A stretch of 18,102 bases of DNA from an uncultured Eisenbergiella sp. (GTDB lineage Bacteria > Bacillota > Clostridia > Lachnospirales > Lachnospiraceae), in contig CARDPF010000027.1 of assembly GCA_948960675.1 (NCBI GenBank), positions 1-18,102 on the forward strand. Reading direction: 5' to 3'. The position numbers and the translations under genes were made by a program. Below the pieces are notes generated by a model that did no database searches, was not told where the DNA came from, and saw only the letters and a program-made list of their open reading frames with translations. Of the stretch, positions 15,397 through 18,102 are shown in pieces (the stretch's first letter is position 1; each line of letters starts with the position of its first letter).

Positions 15397-16560
15397 TTAC
15401 AGGATTACCGGGCCGTCGCCGATTTCCACGACATAAAAATCCGCCGCATAACCGATTTTTTCCAGATACGCCTTACCGACCTGCTCCTGAAACGCTTCAA
15501 TGGCGCTGTCCTTTACAATGCTCACGGTGCAGCCGCCAAAGCCCGCCCCGGTCATTCTGGAACCGATAACGCCCTCCACCTTCCAGGCTTGTTCCACAAG
15601 GGTGTCCAACTCTATCCCCGTCACCTCGTAATCGTCGCGCAGGGAAACGTGGGAAGCGTTCATCAGCCTGCCGAATTCTGCAATGTCATTGGCTTTCAAA
15701 GCCGCCACCGCCTTGACGGTGCGCTGGTTTTCATAAACCGCATGGCGTGCACGCCGGACGCGCACCGCATCCTTGATGGCATCCTTATACTCCTCAAACC
15801 GCTCCTCATCCAGATCTCCCAATGTCCGGATATCCACGACCTTCTGTAATTCCGCAAGCGCCGTCTCACACTCGCTCCTTCTCTCGTTGTACTTGGAATC
15901 GCCAAGTCCCCGCTTTTTGTTGCTGCAGGAAATCACCAGCTTCGCCCCCTCCAAATGAATGGGCGCATACTCAAACACCATGGTGGCCGTATCCAAAAAG
16001 ATCGCGTTGTCCGCCCTGCCCATGGCGCAGGCAAACTGATCCATGATTCCGCAGTTGACCCCGTTAAACCGGTTCTCGGAATATTGGCCGATCAGCGCCA
16101 GCTGCTGGTTATCCACCGAAAACCCGTACATATCCCTAAGGATCGACCCCGTCAGCACTTCCACCGACGCGGAAGAGGAAAGTCCCGAACCGTTGGGAAT
16201 GTTGCCGAACAGCAGCAAATCCATCCCGTTGGTCACCTGCATGCCCTTCTCCCCAAAGGCCCACAATACACCCTTGGGATAATTAGTCCACCCGGCCTCC
16301 TTCTCCGGCTTTAAGCTGTCCAGATCGGATTCGATGACGCCCAAACGTTCAAAATTCACCGAATAAAAACGGAGCTTTCTGTCCTGACGCTTTCTTGCCA
16401 CCCCATAGGTTCCGATGGTCAGCGCACAGGGGAATACATGCCCCCCGTTATAATCGGTATGTTCACCGATCAGATTCACCCGTCCCGGTGCAAAGTAAAC
16501 CTTCGCCCCGTCGGTATCCCCAAAAATTTCCCCAAATTTCTGCAACAACTGTTCCCGCAT
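15397..16560 (-). CDS. galK: Galactokinase
   Basis: The 387-residue GHMP kinase has the galactose-recognition motif GRVNLIGEHTDYNGG (26-40), ATP-binding NGSGLSSSAS (123-132), catalytic D174 in GIMDQFACAMG and the third GHMP motif MTGAGFGGC (336-344). It phosphorylates alpha-D-galactose at C1 with ATP. The start has AAGGAGGAG about 5-8 nt upstream. It is the first gene of galKT and lies downstream of an AraC-type regulator encoded on the same strand, which probably controls it. Length and motifs are normal. Confidence 0.96.
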   Translation of the reverse strand: MREQLLQKFGEIFGDTDGAKVYFAPGRVNLIGEHTDYNGGHVFPCALTIGTYGVARKRQDRKLRFYSVNFERLGVIESDLDSLKPEKEAGWTNYPKGVLWAFGEKGMQVTNGMDLLLFGNIPNGSGLSSSASVEVLTGSILRDMYGFSVDNQQLALIGQYSENRFNGVNCGIMDQFACAMGRADNAIFLDTATMVFEYAPIHLEGAKLVISCSNKKRGLGDSKYNERRSECETALAELQKVVDIRTLGDLDEERFEEYKDAIKDAVRVRRARHAVYENQRTVKAVAALKANDIAEFGRLMNASHVSLRDDYEVTGIELDTLVEQAWKVEGVIGSRMTGAGFGGCTVSIVKDSAIEAFQEQVGKAYLEKIGYAADFYVVEIGDGPVIL

Positions 16561-16603
16561 ACCTTCTCCTCCTTACCGTTTTTCATAACGAGTTTAACGT
16601 TGC

Positions 16604-16632
16604 ATTATTCACTTCTTTCCTTCTCACTTCAA
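16604..16632 (-). promoter_or_regulatory. Probable galKT promoter
   Basis: On the minus strand TTGAAG (16627-16632) and AATAAT (16604-16609) are 17 nt apart. This would give a start near 16597 and a 37-nt leader before the galK ATG. Both hexamers are imperfect, which fits a promoter that needs an activator. Elsewhere in the 217-nt gap I see only the direct repeats at 16699-16729. Confidence 0.45.
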
Positions 16633-16698
16633 AGCCGCTGTTCCAGCCGCCCTTCTATCCCTATCCTGCCATAAACCCCGGGGCCGGAAAAGGGGGGG

Positions 16699-16729
16699 AT
16701 GTTATATGTACCTGTCAAAATGTTATATG
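16699..16729. promoter_or_regulatory. Direct repeat, candidate AraC-type regulator site
   Basis: ATGTTATATG occurs twice, at 16699-16708 and 16720-16729. The copies are identical, in the same orientation and 21 bp apart start to start (two helical turns). AraC/XylS proteins typically bind two direct half-sites spaced this way. The site lies between the AraC-type gene and galK, centred about 115 bp upstream of the presumed galK start. A TTGACA (minus strand, 16713-16718) falls between the copies but has no matching -10. Confidence 0.5.
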
Positions 16730-16777
16730 CCTTCCCTTGGCAGTGGAAGGGCCGTGCATAGGAACGAAGGCGCTGTC

Positions 16778-17704
16778 CTACGGCTCCCCACCGATTTCCA
16801 AACGCCCCAGCTTCGCGATAAAATCCTCCACCTGCCTTAAATGCTCCCGGTTGACCCGGTTCTCGTCCTGCTGCATTTGCTTTTTGTAAACTGAGGGGGA
16901 TACCCCCTTCATCTGCTTAAATGCCTTGGAAAAAGTCAGGGGATCCTGATAACCGCAGGACAGGGCAATGCTCTCCACCGGCAAATCCGGAAGCATCAGC
17001 ATCTCCGCCGCCTTGGTCAGCCGGTATGTGGCCAAAAACTGCTGCGGCGACATACCCACAGACTTTTCAAACAACGTGTATAAATAACTCCGGTTAATAC
17101 AGACATAATCTGCCACATCCGTAATTTTGATAGGGTTGTAATAGTTGCGCTGTATAAATTCCACCGCCCTGCGCACATATTGGTTGGCCTTATCCTCCCC
17201 GTTCTGCCCCGTCACCGGGGCGCCCTGCGAAACCACAGACAAAAAGACCTGCAGCAGCCCGTTCCTGCGCAGTTCGTTGGCCGCCCCGAACGTATTATGC
17301 TCCATCATATCGCGCACAATGCGGTACAGCTCGTCCGAACTGTCCGAGTGAAAAACCGGATGGCGGGCAGAAATCCCCATGCCGCCCACATACTCCCCTG
17401 CCCGGCTTCCCGAAAAACCGACCCAGATGTATGTCCATGGCTCCTTTTTGTCCGACTGGTAAAAAGCAAGCTGTCCCGGCTCTATCAGAAAGCCGTATCC
17501 TGCCTCCAGCTGATACTCTTTCTCCCCCACGCAAAACAGCCCCCTCCCGCTGAGCACATAATGAATCAGATAATGCGGCTTTAGCGCCGGGCCAAAACAG
17601 TGCAGCGGCTCCGTCTGCGAGCAGCCGCAGCAGGTCACAAACAATTCCCCGTCCTGTGCCCTTCCAAATTCCAGTTTGTACGCTTTCTCCACGACAACTC
17701 CCAT
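16778..17704 (-). CDS. AraC family transcriptional regulator, probable regulator of galKT
   Basis: The 308-residue protein has an N-terminal cupin-like sugar-sensing domain (about 20-120, with HYLIHYVLSGRGLF, LEAGYGFLIEPGQLAFYQ and PWTYIWVGFSG). A C-terminal double helix-turn-helix follows (about 180-275), with ITDVADYVCINRSYLYTLFEK and VESIALSCGYQDPLTFSKAFKQMKGVSPSVY. This matches the MsmR/RafR-like carbohydrate regulators of Firmicutes. It lies just upstream of galK on the same strand, so a galactose or galactoside inducer is likely but not shown. The first ATG (17704) has AGGGGG directly next to it, which is too close. The GTG four codons in (17692), with GGGAG 6 nt before it, is an alternative start. 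Confidence 0.92.
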   Translation of the reverse strand: MGVVVEKAYKLEFGRAQDGELFVTCCGCSQTEPLHCFGPALKPHYLIHYVLSGRGLFCVGEKEYQLEAGYGFLIEPGQLAFYQSDKKEPWTYIWVGFSGSRAGEYVGGMGISARHPVFHSDSSDELYRIVRDMMEHNTFGAANELRRNGLLQVFLSVVSQGAPVTGQNGEDKANQYVRRAVEFIQRNYYNPIKITDVADYVCINRSYLYTLFEKSVGMSPQQFLATYRLTKAAEMLMLPDLPVESIALSCGYQDPLTFSKAFKQMKGVSPSVYKKQMQQDENRVNREHLRQVEDFIAKLGRLEIGGEP

Positions 17705-17802
17705 CCCCCTGCACCGCCGTCACCTTTCGGAAGGCGGATAACCCAAAGTTTCCAAAAGGGAACCGTCCAGACAAGCCTGCACCATTCCCCAATCCCCTTT
17801 TT

Positions 17803-17836
17803 AAACAGTATAACATGCCCCAAACTGTTTTGTCTA
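17803..17836 (-). promoter_or_regulatory. Promoter of the AraC-type gene with an overlapping dyad
   Basis: On the minus strand TAGACA (17831-17836) and TATACT (17807-17812) are separated by 18 nt, giving a start near 17800 and a leader of about 95 nt. An inverted repeat AAACAGT (17803-17809)/ACTGTTT (17824-17830), with centres 21 bp apart, covers the -10 and the spacer. It could be an operator for auto-control or for another repressor. Confidence 0.5.
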
Positions 17837-17855
17837 AAAATTTTTTAAAAAGGGC

Positions 17856-17884
17856 TTGCAAAATGAATGAGAGTATGCTATGAT
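17856..17884 (+). promoter_or_regulatory. Promoter of tRNA-Gly
   Basis: TTGCAA (17856-17861) and TATGAT (17879-17884) have a 17-nt spacer and an AT-rich region upstream (a run of A and T at 17836-17850). The start would be near 17891, about 40 nt before the mature tRNA. It is arranged back to back with the AraC-type gene promoter. Confidence 0.75.
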
Positions 17885-17930
17885 AAGTTTCGTCGTCAGG
17901 GAAGTCAAAAAACTGTTCGACATCACAAAT

Positions 17931-18003
17931 GCGACAGTAGTACAGTTGGTAGTACGCCACCTTGCCAAGGTGGAGGTCGCGGGTTCGAGCCCCGTCTGTC
18001 GCT
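17931..18003 (+). tRNA. tRNA-Gly (anticodon GCC)
   Basis: The 73-nt cloverleaf has acceptor stem GCGACAG/CTGTCGC, D stem GTAC/GTAC, anticodon stem CCACC/GGTGG with loop TTGCCAA (anticodon GCC), and T arm GCGGG-TTCGAGC-CCCGT including one G-U pair. The discriminator base is T. The CCA end is not encoded (the next bases are CTT), so it must be added by nucleotidyltransferase. It is a single-gene unit with its own promoter and terminator, and it reads GGC and GGU codons. Confidence 0.97.
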
Positions 18004-18020
18004 CTTCATGGAAGCAACGG

Positions 18021-18065
18021 TAAATCATTGATTTTCAATATAATCAATGATTTATCTTTTTTTAT
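18021..18065 (+). terminator. Rho-independent terminator after tRNA-Gly
   Basis: A perfect 13-bp stem TAAATCATTGATT (18021-18033)/AATCAATGATTTA (18042-18054) has an 8-nt loop and is followed by a T-rich tract (18055-18065). The last 37 bases of the window after it show no feature. Confidence 0.88.
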
Positions 18066-18102
18066 CTCTGTTTTCATTACGTTAGAAACCCTCGACAGCT
18101 TC

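Noticed and set aside
16579..16600. Possible GalR/LacI-type operator (AACG...CGTT) before galK
   Set aside because: The near-palindrome does not have the central CG with flanking AA/TT and TG/CA expected of LacI-family sites, and the nearby regulator is AraC-type.
17834..18028. Open reading frame of 64 codons on the minus strand across the tRNA
   Set aside because: It is antisense to tRNA-Gly and its middle part is the translated complement of the tRNA, a well-known source of false small proteins. It also overlaps the tRNA promoter.

Overview
The window looks like a stretch of chromosome from a mid-GC Lachnospiraceae-type Clostridia. I infer this from close protein resemblance (YhaM, MutS2, class II GalT, the DUF4080 radical SAM protein, VanW), strong AGGAGG ribosome binding sites and compact operons. 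The first 13 bases are Illumina adapter, so the true left end of the contig is base 14.

Layout. (1) 14-2574, minus strand: an HtrA-like PDZ protein whose whole catalytic triad is replaced, then the exoribonuclease YhaM, then the 5' end of rlmD. (2) 2575-3160: a gene-free stretch full of repeats. It holds a 172-bp AT-rich MITE-like element with 27-bp terminal inverted repeats, a 107-nt structured repeat and two partial copies of that repeat. (3) 3161-7715, plus strand: mutS2, an OmpR-type response regulator and its sensor kinase, closed by a long perfect palindrome. (4) 7757-13610, minus strand: an operon-like run of DUF4080 radical SAM protein, DnaQ-like exonuclease, a 35-residue membrane peptide, VanW-family secreted protein, divergent AIR-synthase-like protein and TrmL. 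A promoter sits at the end of the exonuclease gene. (5) 13637-13742: a second full copy of the structured repeat. (6) 13845-17704, minus strand: a galactose module of an AraC-type regulator, galK and galT. A 21-bp-spaced direct repeat upstream of galK looks like a regulator site. (7) 17856-18065, plus strand: tRNA-Gly(GCC) with its own promoter and terminator.

The coding content is mostly housekeeping: RNA processing and modification, DNA maintenance, signalling, envelope and Leloir galactose catabolism (GalK makes galactose-1-phosphate, GalT exchanges it with UDP-glucose). I see no defence island, phage, CRISPR array or biosynthetic cluster. The best candidate for something undescribed is the ~106-nt intergenic repeat. 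Two full copies share the same spacing and keep their stems by compensatory changes while the stem sequences differ. The inactive HtrA homologue and the degenerate AIR-synthase homologue are second-tier leads.
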